From positions 186,001 to 250,000 of the forward strand of contig NZ_JAASAF010000002.1 in the NCBI RefSeq assembly GCF_012726195.1: a stretch of DNA of 64,000 nucleotides, given 5' to 3'. A program made the translations under genes and the position numbers. Below, one piece after another: positions 1 through 7,550 of this stretch; the first letter of the stretch is position 1; each line of letters begins with the position of its first letter. The notes under the pieces are model-generated. The model searched no databases. It worked only from the letters and a program-made list of their open reading frames with translations, and was not told the DNA's origin. Origin of the DNA: Rhodococcus sp. HNM0563. GTDB lineage: Bacteria; Actinomycetota; Actinomycetes; Mycobacteriales; Mycobacteriaceae.

Positions 1-2
1 GG

Positions 3-578
3 ATCACGCTGAAGGAGATCGCCGAGATCTCCTACTTCCAGGCCGAGACACTGCCGCCCGGTGTGCCTCCCGGACTCGAATCGAGCGGCCGTTACCATTC
101 GCCGTCCATGATGTTGTGGGCCAACGCGACCCACGTCTGCACATGTGAGGTCGACATCACCACAGGTGCCGTGAAGATCCTCCGGTTCATCGTCGGCGAG
201 GACTGCGGTCCGATGATCAACCCGGATATCGTCGAGGGCCAGATCTACGGCGGCACCGTTCAGGGAATCGGTGGTGCGCTCTACGAGCACCTTGCGTACG
301 ACGACGACGGTAACCCCGTGACCACCACCTTCATGGACTATCTGCTTCCCACTACCGACACTGTCCCGGACATCGAGATCGGGCATGTCGAATCGCCCAG
401 CACCGGGCCCGGCGGCTACAAGGGTGTCGGTGAGGGTGGTGCGATCGGGGCGTCCCCCGCTGTGGTCAACGCGGTCGCCGATGCGTTGGCACCCTTCGGA
501 GTGGAAGTGAACAGCCTGCCCTTGTCCCCGGCCACGATCATCCGAATGCTCGACGAAGTCCAGGCGGTGAAGGCATGA
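3..578 (+). CDS. Xanthine-dehydrogenase/CoxL-family molybdenum hydroxylase large subunit, C-terminal part
   Basis: Only the last 191 residues lie in the window; the reading frame is open from base 3. The segment is typical of the molybdopterin-cytosine-dinucleotide-binding subunit of CO-dehydrogenase-like hydroxylases. It contains the MINPDIVEGQIYGG stretch and, near the end, KGVGEGGAIGA, where the Glu of GEGG is the conserved active-site base of the family. The stop overlaps the start of the FAD subunit by 4 bases, giving a translationally coupled large-medium-small operon. The substrate cannot be read from this part: aldehyde, N-heterocycle and orphan CoxL-type enzymes all share these motifs. 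True CO dehydrogenase cannot be judged because the active-site loop lies upstream of the window. Confidence 0.9.
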   Translation: MTLKEIAEISYFQAETLPPGVPPGLESSGRYHSPSMMLWANATHVCTCEVDITTGAVKILRFIVGEDCGPMINPDIVEGQIYGGTVQGIGGALYEHLAYDDDGNPVTTTFMDYLLPTTDTVPDIEIGHVESPSTGPGGYKGVGEGGAIGASPAVVNAVADALAPFGVEVNSLPLSPATIIRMLDEVQAVKA

Positions 579-1459
579 AGCCCTCGGCATTCGACTACCA
601 CGCACCCGGCACCGCAACCGACGCGGTCGCGCTCATCGCCGAACTGGGCGACGAAGCAAAGTTCATCGCGGGCGGGCAGAGCCTCATGCCGATGCTCAAC
701 CTGCGGCTCGCCGTGTTCGACCACCTCGTGGACCTGCGCAAACTCACCGAATTGCGCGGGATCGAAAGGCGCGGCGACACGATGTGGATCGGGGCGGGCA
801 CCACGCACTCGACGGTCGGTCGTTCCGCCGAACTCACAACGGCGGTCCCCCTGTTGTCCCGCGCGACGCCGTTGATCGGCCACTTCCAGATCCGCAACCG
901 CGGCACCCTCGGAGGCTCGATCGCCCACGGCGACGGGGCCGCCGAATACCCGGCGGTGGCAATGACATTGGATGCAGAGATCGAGGCATTGTCGCCTCGG
1001 GGCAACCGCACCATCGCGGCCTCGGACTTCTTCACCGGCATGTGGACGACCGCGCTGGAGACCGACGAATTGCTCACGGGCGTGAGCTTTCCGACGTGGA
1101 GCGGACGCTCCGGCTTCGCGATCGAAGAATTCGCGCGACGGACAGGCGACTTCGCACTCGCCGGAGCAGCGATCGCGATCCGCCTCGATGCTGCCTCGAC
1201 GCTGGATCGGTGCGCGATCACACTGTTCGGCGTGGCTCCGACCCCCGTCCGAGCCACCGCGGTGGAGTCGGAACTGCTCGGGCGCAGCATCCGCGAGATC
1301 GATGCCGAGGAGGTCGGACGAAGCGCACTCGGTTCGCTCGACACGGTGTCGGACGACCTGCACGGACCCGCGACCTACCGCAGGCGGGTGGGAGCGACGA
1401 TCACAGCGCAGGCGTGGCGTCGCGCGGTGGATGAGGCAACAGCTCGGGAGGAACTCTGA
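575..1459 (+). CDS. Molybdenum hydroxylase FAD-binding (medium, CoxM-type) subunit
   Basis: The 294-residue protein has the two FAD-contact motifs of the family: AGGQSLMPMLNLRLA near residue 32 and RNRGTLGGSIAHGDGAAEYP near residue 107. It carries electrons from the 2Fe-2S clusters of the small subunit to FAD. The ATG start overlaps the end of the large subunit, and its own stop overlaps the start of the small subunit (TGATG), so the three chains are co-translated. Length is normal for CoxM proteins (about 290). Confidence 0.92.
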   Translation: MKPSAFDYHAPGTATDAVALIAELGDEAKFIAGGQSLMPMLNLRLAVFDHLVDLRKLTELRGIERRGDTMWIGAGTTHSTVGRSAELTTAVPLLSRATPLIGHFQIRNRGTLGGSIAHGDGAAEYPAVAMTLDAEIEALSPRGNRTIAASDFFTGMWTTALETDELLTGVSFPTWSGRSGFAIEEFARRTGDFALAGAAIAIRLDAASTLDRCAITLFGVAPTPVRATAVESELLGRSIREIDAEEVGRSALGSLDTVSDDLHGPATYRRRVGATITAQAWRRAVDEATAREEL

Positions 1460-1944
1460 TGACCGATGTCGATATCGAAGTTCGTGTCAACGGGAGCCCG
1501 CGTCGCGACTCGGTGCCCCCGCGACTGACCCTGGCCGACTACCTTCGGGTCGACTGCGGACTGACCGGAACACATCTCGGCTGCGAGCACGGAGTGTGCG
1601 GCGCGTGCACCGTCCTACTCGACGGGCAGGCCGTTCGTGCGTGCCTCGTCTTCGCGGTGCAGGCCGACGGCGCCGAGGTCACCACGATCGAAGCGATGGC
1701 ATCGGACGACGGTACGTTGTCGCCGGTCCAAGCCGCATTCCGAGATCATCACGGACTCCAATGCGGTTTCTGCACACCGGGGTTCATCGTCTCGGCCACG
1801 GCGTTCCTGGAGGAGAACCCGTCGCCGACCGATGGAGAGATCCGGGAAGCACTGTCCGGGAACATCTGCCGATGCACCGGCTACCAGGGAATCATCGCGG
1901 CAGTGAAGGCTGCCGCGGCCACCACACCAAGCACAGGGGAGTGA
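1459..1944 (+). CDS. Molybdenum hydroxylase 2Fe-2S (small, CoxS-type) subunit
   Basis: The 161-residue protein has the plant-type ferredoxin cluster motif CEHGVCGACTVLLDG and the second four-Cys set QCGFCTPGF followed by CRCTGYQ, so both [2Fe-2S] centres should be present. It relays electrons between the molybdenum site and the FAD subunit. It is the last gene of the three-subunit set; the SDR gene starts one base after its stop and is very probably on the same mRNA. Confidence 0.95.
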   Translation: MTDVDIEVRVNGSPRRDSVPPRLTLADYLRVDCGLTGTHLGCEHGVCGACTVLLDGQAVRACLVFAVQADGAEVTTIEAMASDDGTLSPVQAAFRDHHGLQCGFCTPGFIVSATAFLEENPSPTDGEIREALSGNICRCTGYQGIIAAVKAAAATTPSTGE

Positions 1945-1945
1945 C

Positions 1946-2782
1946 ATGACGGGACGGGTCGAAGGCAAGGTCGCATTCATCACGGGCGCAGCACGCGGTC
2001 AGGGACGCAGCCACGCGGTGAGATTGGCGGAAGAGGGTGCCAACATCATCGCGGTCGACGTCTGTAAGCAGCTGGACGGGGTGCCGATCCCGATGTCGAC
2101 TCCCGAAGATCTCGACGAGACCGTGTCGCTGGTCGAGAAGGCGGGCGGCAAAATCTACGCAGCCCAGGCCGACGTCCGCGACATGGCAGCGATGCAGGCG
2201 ATCGTCGACGACGGTGTCGCGCAGTTCGGTCGCCTCGACATCATTTGCGCCAATGCGGGTCTCGCGAGCTCAGGTGACCGTCTCGATGCTCTCGACGAGA
2301 AGGGTTGGCGCGACATGATCGACGTCAATCTCACCGGTGTGTGGGTGACGACCCGCGTCTCGGTGCCGCACATGCGCGAAGCCGGCAACGGTGGCTCGAT
2401 CATCCTCACCAGCTCGGTCGGCGGCATTCGGGCACTGCCGCAGGTGGGTCACTACGTCTCCGCGAAGCACGGCATGATCGGCATCATGCGCACCCTCGCG
2501 ATGGAGCTCGGCGAAGAAAGCATCCGCGTCAACGCGATCTGCCCGACGCAGGTGAGCACTCCGATGCTTCTCAACGAGGCGACTTTCAAGATGTTCCGGC
2601 CCGACCTCGAGCACCCGACCAAGGACGATTTCGCCCCGCTGTCGCAGATGATGCATGTCCTGCCGACCCCGTGGGTCGACGCGATCGACATCAGCAACGC
2701 GGTGCTGTTCCTTGCATCCGAGGAGTCCCGCTTCATCACCGGCGTCACCCTGCCCGTCGATGCGGGCGCGATGCTCAAGTGA
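1946..2782 (+). CDS. Mycofactocin-coupled-type SDR family oxidoreductase
   Basis: The 278-residue short-chain dehydrogenase has the cofactor loop TGAARGQGRSHA (residues about 14-25) and the catalytic YVSAK motif (Tyr170, Lys174). The ARGQGRSHAVRLAEEGA start and the insertion around residues 45-65 are hallmarks of the mycofactocin-associated SDR family, whose members hold NAD tightly and pass electrons to mycofactocin rather than exchanging cofactor. Start and spacing tie it to the molybdenum hydroxylase operon, suggesting an alcohol-to-carbonyl step next to a hydroxylation step. Its last 8 bases overlap the end of convergent cobM. No mycofactocin biosynthesis gene is visible here. Confidence 0.88.
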   Translation: MTGRVEGKVAFITGAARGQGRSHAVRLAEEGANIIAVDVCKQLDGVPIPMSTPEDLDETVSLVEKAGGKIYAAQADVRDMAAMQAIVDDGVAQFGRLDIICANAGLASSGDRLDALDEKGWRDMIDVNLTGVWVTTRVSVPHMREAGNGGSIILTSSVGGIRALPQVGHYVSAKHGMIGIMRTLAMELGEESIRVNAICPTQVSTPMLLNEATFKMFRPDLEHPTKDDFAPLSQMMHVLPTPWVDAIDISNAVLFLASEESRFITGVTLPVDAGAMLK

Positions 2783-3530
2783 GCCGGTCGCGTGCCGGAT
2801 CGTAGAGATGCGAGCACGCTACGTCGGGCGTGCCCCGGACCCCGAGGGCACGCCCGACGAGTATCACCGCGGTGTGTTTCAGCCCGGCCGCCTCGGTCTG
2901 GTCGGCGATATCGGCGAGCGTGCCGCGCAGCACGATCTGATTCGGTCGCGACGCGAATGCCACCACTGCCGCGGGGCAGTCGGGTCCGTAGGTCTCGGAC
3001 AGCTCGGCTGCAAGCGCACGTATGCGAGTGATGGCCAGGTGCAGAACCACACTCGCCTGAAGACCCGCGACCCGCGCAAGCGCTTCGGTGTCGGGCATCG
3101 ACGTCGACCGCGCTTGTGTGCGCGTGAGCACGACGGTCTGTACGAGTTCCGGCACGGTCAGTTCCGTGCCGAGCGTCGCCGCAGCAGCCGCGTAGGCAGG
3201 CACACCCGGCGTGACGTCCCACGCCACGCCCGCGGCGTCGAGGCGCCGGGTCTGCTCGGTGAGCGCCGAATACAGCGACGGGTCACCCGAGCACAGTCGC
3301 ACCGCATCGTGGCCGCGACGGTCGGCGTCGACGAGGTGCGCAGTGATCTGATCGAGGTCGAGATGCTGGGTGTCGATCAGTTCGGCCTCGCTGCTGCAAT
3401 GCGCAAGAATCTCGGCGTCGAGATACGTGCCCGCATACAGCACGACCGGTGCTGCGCGGAGCAGGTCGACGGCACGCAGCGTCAACAGATCCGCGGCACC
3501 AGGGCCGGATCCCACGAAATGTACTGTCAT
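2775..3530 (-). CDS. cobM: Precorrin-4 C11-methyltransferase
   Basis: The 251-residue protein is a SAM-dependent tetrapyrrole methylase: N-terminal VHFVGSGPGAADLLTLRA binds SAM, and PGVPAYAAAAATLGTELTVPEL is the usual second conserved region. CobM methylates C11 of precorrin-4 to give precorrin-5 in the aerobic cobalamin pathway. The start overlaps the end of cobL by 4 bases, so cobL-cobM form an operon. The 3' end overlaps the convergent SDR gene by 8 bases, leaving no room for a terminator between them. Confidence 0.95.
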   Translation of the reverse strand: MTVHFVGSGPGAADLLTLRAVDLLRAAPVVLYAGTYLDAEILAHCSSEAELIDTQHLDLDQITAHLVDADRRGHDAVRLCSGDPSLYSALTEQTRRLDAAGVAWDVTPGVPAYAAAAATLGTELTVPELVQTVVLTRTQARSTSMPDTEALARVAGLQASVVLHLAITRIRALAAELSETYGPDCPAAVVAFASRPNQIVLRGTLADIADQTEAAGLKHTAVILVGRALGVRGTPDVACSHLYDPARDRLT

Positions 3531-4726
3531 CGATCACCTTTCGTGACACTCCATTGAACCACCGGGCGCAACGACTGCCATCCGGTGAATCGTCCGATCG
3601 AGGAGGCCTGCTCGACGGACAACCGCGACAGCTCCCCTCCACATTCCTTCCACCACTGCACCAGCACTGCCTCGGTCTCCAGCGTCACCGCGTGCACGAC
3701 GAGCCGACCCCCCGGCCGCAGCGACTGCCAGCAGGTCTCGAGCACTCCGTCCCGGCTTCCGCCGCCTCCGACGAAGATCGCGTCGGGTGCAGGCAACCCG
3801 GAAAGAGCTTCGGGTGCCCCGCCTCTCACCACCGTCAGCGACGGGACGCCGAGCCGGGCTGCGTTGATTACGATCGTGTCGGCCCGTGCCGAATCCCTCT
3901 CGACCGCGATAGTGCGGCAACGTGGATCGGTGCGGGCCCATTCGATACCGACCGATCCGGCACCGGCACCCACGTCCCACAGCAGCTCCCCGGGCCGGGG
4001 CCCGAGTGCACACACCGCGGCGGCCCGGATGGGCCGTTTGCTGAGCTGACCGTCGTTCTCGAAGCAATCGTCCGGGAGTCCCGGGATCGTGGACAGCCCC
4101 TCCGCACCGGCGCAGTCGATACACAGGAGACTGAGCTGCGGAGCCGTGACGTCCACGAGATCCGCGGCGGCACCGTCGATTCGGCTCTCCTCACCACCCA
4201 GGTCGCCGAGTACCGTCACCCTCGCATCGGGGAACCCCTCCCCCACGAGCAACCGCGAGAGCTCCGCAGGACTCGACGAGTCCGAGGTCAGGACGACCAA
4301 CCGGCGGCCCCGTGTCAGATAGCGGCGCAACGCGTCGACCTCGCGGCCGACGAGGGTCACGGTGTCGCATTCCTCCGCCGCCCATCCCATGCGGGCCCGG
4401 GCCAAGGCCACGGCCGACACCGAGGGGATCACCTCGACCGCGTCGCCGCCGAGACGGCGAATGAGGGTCGAGCCGATCCCCGAGACCAAGGGGTCGCCGG
4501 AGGCAAGCGCCACGACTGTGCCGGAATGCCGAGCGAGCAGGTCGTCGAGGCCACTGAGCAGCGGGGATGGCCACCGCTCGCGGACCGCGTCGGTGGGCGG
4601 GAGCATCGCGAGGTGACGCTCACCGCCGAGCAGCACGTCGGCAGCGAGTATGCGCTCGCGGCCGGTCGCCGGCACGCTGCTCCAGCCGTCGGCGCCGATT
4701 CCGACGACGGTGATTCGAGAACCCAT
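3527..4726 (-). CDS. cobL: Precorrin-6Y C5,15-methyltransferase (decarboxylating), CbiE-CbiT fusion
   Basis: The 399-residue protein has an N-terminal CbiE-type methylase half (ITVVGIGADGW, then LASGDPLVSGIGSTL) and a C-terminal CbiT-type half with the Rossmann SAM site LLWDVGAGAGSVGIEWAR. It methylates C5 and C15 and removes the acetate carboxyl to give precorrin-8. I chose the ATG at 4726, which begins MGSRITVVGIG like other CobL proteins. The open frame continues about 200 codons further upstream, but that part reads antisense to the riboswitch and chelatase gene and has no family similarity. It is divergent from the chelatase operon. Confidence 0.93.
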   Translation of the reverse strand: MGSRITVVGIGADGWSSVPATGRERILAADVLLGGERHLAMLPPTDAVRERWPSPLLSGLDDLLARHSGTVVALASGDPLVSGIGSTLIRRLGGDAVEVIPSVSAVALARARMGWAAEECDTVTLVGREVDALRRYLTRGRRLVVLTSDSSSPAELSRLLVGEGFPDARVTVLGDLGGEESRIDGAAADLVDVTAPQLSLLCIDCAGAEGLSTIPGLPDDCFENDGQLSKRPIRAAAVCALGPRPGELLWDVGAGAGSVGIEWARTDPRCRTIAVERDSARADTIVINAARLGVPSLTVVRGGAPEALSGLPAPDAIFVGGGGSRDGVLETCWQSLRPGGRLVVHAVTLETEAVLVQWWKECGGELSRLSVEQASSIGRFTGWQSLRPVVQWSVTKGDR

Positions 4727-4797
4727 GGCCGTGAACAGTAGCCCGTGGTCCGGGAGACGGGTGGGTGTGGATAGACTCGGCCGCAGCAACACACATC

Positions 4798-4961
4798 GAA
4801 GGTGCCCTTCACAGGGATAATCGGGAAGCCGGTGAGAATCCGGCACAGGCCCGCTGCGGTGACCCGGGAGTCGTCGATCATGCGCATGAGCGCAGCCACT
4901 GGACCGCCAGGTCCGGGAAGGTGATCGCACGACGCTCGACCGGGAAGTCCGAAGACCGGCC
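4798..4961 (+). promoter_or_regulatory. Cobalamin (adenosylcobalamin-type) riboswitch
   Basis: The leader of the chelatase-cobO-cobBC-cobD operon has the conserved parts in order. The 5' GGTGCC lies near 4801. The core CGGGAAGCCGGTGAGAATCC follows (about 4824-4843), with the family GCCACTG element near 4894. A B12-box-like AGTCCGAAGACCGGCC closes the element at 4946-4961. A short helix CTTCG...CGAAG follows at about 4961-4979, before the start codon at 5013. Vitamin B12 would be expected to lower expression; I see no strong intrinsic terminator, so control is probably at translation. Confidence 0.93.
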
Positions 4962-5012
4962 TTCGATCGGTTGCCGAAGTGGACATCCCAGCGGGAGCCT
5001 GTGGAGGTTGGA

Positions 5013-6908
5013 GTGCTCGTGTATCCGTTCAGCGCTGTCGTCGGTTCCGACGACCTGGCGCTGGCCCTGACCCTGTGCGCGGTGTCGCCGTCGATCGGCG
5101 GTGTGCTGGTGCGCGGCGAGAAGGGCACCGCCAAATCGACCATGGTGCGTGCGCAAGCGGGGTTGTTGCCGCAGGTCGCAGAAGTCGACGGCTGCCGGTT
5201 CGCTTGCGACCCGGCCTCCCCCGATCCGCACTGCCCCGACGGCCCCCACTCGGCCGACGCGCTGTCGCACCTCCGGCCCGCACGGCTCGTGGAGTTCCCC
5301 GTCGGCGCGAGCGAAGACCGCGTCACCGGCTCGTTGCACCTCGGCAAGGCGCTGTCGGCTCGTACGGCCGAGTACGAGCCGGGTCTGCTCGCGCTCGCAC
5401 ACCGCGGCGTGCTGTACGTCGACGAGGTGAACCTGCTGCACGACCACCTCGTCGATCTACTGCTCGATGCCGCCGCGATGGGGCGCTCGACGGTGGAGCG
5501 AGACGGCGTGTCCGTGAGTCACGCTGCGACGTTCGTGCTGGTTGGAACCATGAACCCCGAGGAGGGTGAGCTCCGTCCGCAGCTCCTCGACCGGTTCGGG
5601 CTCGCCGTCGATGTCGCAGCGCCCCGCGACCCGCAGTTGCGCGTCGAGATCGTGCGCCGTCGCCTCGCATTCGACGCGGACCCCGACTCGTTCGTCGCGC
5701 AGTGGTCCGCGGCCGAGCAGGATTTGTCCCGGCGGATCGCATCGGCCCGCGAACGCGTGGCGACGGTGCGACTGGGCGACGACGCTCTGGTCTCGATCGC
5801 CGAGATATGCGCGGCGTTCGACGTCGACGGTATGCGCGCCGATCTCGTCACGGCCAAGACCGCGGTCGCGCATGCGGCATGGTCCGGTCGTGACGAGGTG
5901 ACCCGCGAGGACGTGGCGGTCGCGGCGAAACTCGCGTTGCCGCATCGGCGGCGCCGCAACCCGTTCGACGATCCCGATACCGATGACGACCTGCTCGACG
6001 ACTTGCTGAACCGGCCCGATTCGCAGCCTGATCCCGACCTCGATCCCGACGACGACCCCGACGGTGGCGGCGCACCCGACCCGGAGGACTCCCCTGCAGA
6101 CTCACCGTCCGGCTCGAACGCAAGCGTTCCGAACTCGGTGGATGCACCGGCCGATCCGTACCGGACACGACTGTTCTCCGTCGACCGCACCGGACGTGGC
6201 GTCGCGGGCCGGCGATCGAAGGCGGCCACCACCATCGGGCGCACCGTCGGCGACCGCGCCGGCGACACCGGCTCGATCCACCTACCCGCGACGATCCGCG
6301 CGAGCGCGCTGTCCCCACGCGGCTGGGAGGTGCGACGCAAGATCGTCGAGGGCCGGGAAGCGAACCTTGTGTTGCTGTGCGTCGACGCATCTGGGTCGAT
6401 GGCCGCCAGACAACGGATGACACAGGTCAAGACAGCGATCCTGTCGCTGCTGCTCGACGCGTACCGCCGCCGCGACACCGTCGGCCTGGTGACGTTCCGT
6501 GGCAACAGCGCCACCGTCGCATTGCCACCGACCAACTCCGTCGATGTCGCCGCAGCGCGGCTGCGGGAGCTCCCGGCCGGAGGACGCACGCCCCTCGCCG
6601 AAGGACTCGCCGAGGCCGCCGAGACGCTCCGGCGTCATCGGCTGCGCGACCCGGACAGGCGGGCGCTGCTCGTCGTCGTCACCGACGGACGCGCGACCTC
6701 GGGCACCGACGCGGTCGCCCGTTCACTCGAGGCCGCCGATGTCCTTCGGGCCCAGGGGGTCGCGGCGGTCATCGTCGACTCCGAGACCGGCCGCTTCCGG
6801 ATGGGGCTCGCGGCGCAACTCGCCGACCGGCTCGGCGCCGAATATGTACAAGTGGGTGAGGTTCATGCCGATGCCCTCACTTCGATCGTGCGTGGGAGGG
6901 CAGCCTGA
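5013..6908 (+). CDS. Fused AAA+/VWA magnesium-chelatase-like (ChlI-ChlD) subunit, probable cobaltochelatase partner of CobN
   Basis: The 631-residue protein has an N-terminal AAA+ ATPase domain with Walker A GEKGTAKST (about residues 36-44) and Walker B VLYVDEVNLL. An Asp/Pro-rich acidic linker follows, then a C-terminal von Willebrand A domain with MIDAS motif DASGSMA (about residue 458). This is the arrangement of M. tuberculosis Rv2850c. In actinobacteria it is thought to be the ATPase partner of CobN for cobalt insertion, though CobN is not in this window. I chose GTG 5013 because a GGAGG lies 6 bases upstream. An in-frame ATG at 4971 sits directly against the riboswitch and lacks a ribosome site. 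Confidence 0.85.
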   Translation: MLVYPFSAVVGSDDLALALTLCAVSPSIGGVLVRGEKGTAKSTMVRAQAGLLPQVAEVDGCRFACDPASPDPHCPDGPHSADALSHLRPARLVEFPVGASEDRVTGSLHLGKALSARTAEYEPGLLALAHRGVLYVDEVNLLHDHLVDLLLDAAAMGRSTVERDGVSVSHAATFVLVGTMNPEEGELRPQLLDRFGLAVDVAAPRDPQLRVEIVRRRLAFDADPDSFVAQWSAAEQDLSRRIASARERVATVRLGDDALVSIAEICAAFDVDGMRADLVTAKTAVAHAAWSGRDEVTREDVAVAAKLALPHRRRRNPFDDPDTDDDLLDDLLNRPDSQPDPDLDPDDDPDGGGAPDPEDSPADSPSGSNASVPNSVDAPADPYRTRLFSVDRTGRGVAGRRSKAATTIGRTVGDRAGDTGSIHLPATIRASALSPRGWEVRRKIVEGREANLVLLCVDASGSMAARQRMTQVKTAILSLLLDAYRRRDTVGLVTFRGNSATVALPPTNSVDVAAARLRELPAGGRTPLAEGLAEAAETLRRHRLRDPDRRALLVVVTDGRATSGTDAVARSLEAADVLRAQGVAAVIVDSETGRFRMGLAAQLADRLGAEYVQVGEVHADALTSIVRGRAA

Positions 6909-7522
6909 TGCCGAAGGGTCAACCCGAGGTCGTACCGAACGACGGGCTCACCACCCGCCAGCGCCGCAACCGGCCCCTGCTGATGGTCAACACGGGCGAC
7001 GGCAAGGGCAAGTCCACCGCCGCGTTCGGGTTGGCCCTGCGCGGCTGGAATCAGGGCTGGTCGGTCGCGGTGTTCCAGTTCGTGAAGTCGGCGAAGTGGC
7101 GGCTCGGCGAGCAGACCGCGTTCGAAACCCTCGGTGAGCTGCACGACGAGCGCGGCACCGGCGGCGCGATCGAATGGCACAAGATGGGCTCGGGCTGGTC
7201 GTGGTCGCGCAAGGAAGGCAGCGACGAGGACCACGCCGCCGATGCTCTCGCAGGGTGGCGCGAGATTCAGCGACGTCTCGCCGCGGAGCAACACGGACTG
7301 TACGTGCTCGACGAGTTCACCTATCCGATCAATTGGGGCTGGATCGACGTCGAGGAGGTCGTCGAGACGCTGACGTCGCGGACCGGACATCAACACGTGA
7401 TGATCACCGGGCGTCGCGCCGACCCCAAGCTGATCGAGGTCGCCGACCTGGTCACCGAGATGACGAAGATCAAGCATCCGATGGATGCAGGGCAGAAAGG
7501 CCAGAAGGGCATCGAATGGTAG
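6908..7522 (+). CDS. cobO: Cob(I)yrinic acid a,c-diamide adenosyltransferase
   Basis: The 204-residue CobA/CobO-type protein has the P-loop GDGKGKSTAAFG near residue 36 and the family stretch WGWIDVEEVVETL with the TGRRADPKLIEVADLVTEM tail region. It transfers the adenosyl group of ATP to the cobalt of cob(I)yrinic acid diamide. Its start overlaps the chelatase stop (TGATG), so it is coupled to that gene and controlled by the same riboswitch. Confidence 0.96.
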   Translation: MPKGQPEVVPNDGLTTRQRRNRPLLMVNTGDGKGKSTAAFGLALRGWNQGWSVAVFQFVKSAKWRLGEQTAFETLGELHDERGTGGAIEWHKMGSGWSWSRKEGSDEDHAADALAGWREIQRRLAAEQHGLYVLDEFTYPINWGWIDVEEVVETLTSRTGHQHVMITGRRADPKLIEVADLVTEMTKIKHPMDAGQKGQKGIEW

Positions 7523-7550
7523 AGGGTACAGCGTGGTAGAGGGTGCAGCA
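7517..7550 (+). repeat. 17-bp tandem duplication spanning the cobO stop and the cobBC ribosome-binding region
   Basis: Two adjacent units, TGGTAGAGGGTACAGCG (7517-7533) and TGGTAGAGGGTGCAGCA (7534-7550), differ at two bases. Each carries a GAGGG ribosome-binding-like sequence. The second unit serves cobBC (ATG 7550). The first would serve a GTG at 7533 that opens a 7-codon reading frame ending at 7556, across the cobBC start. Confidence 0.85.
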
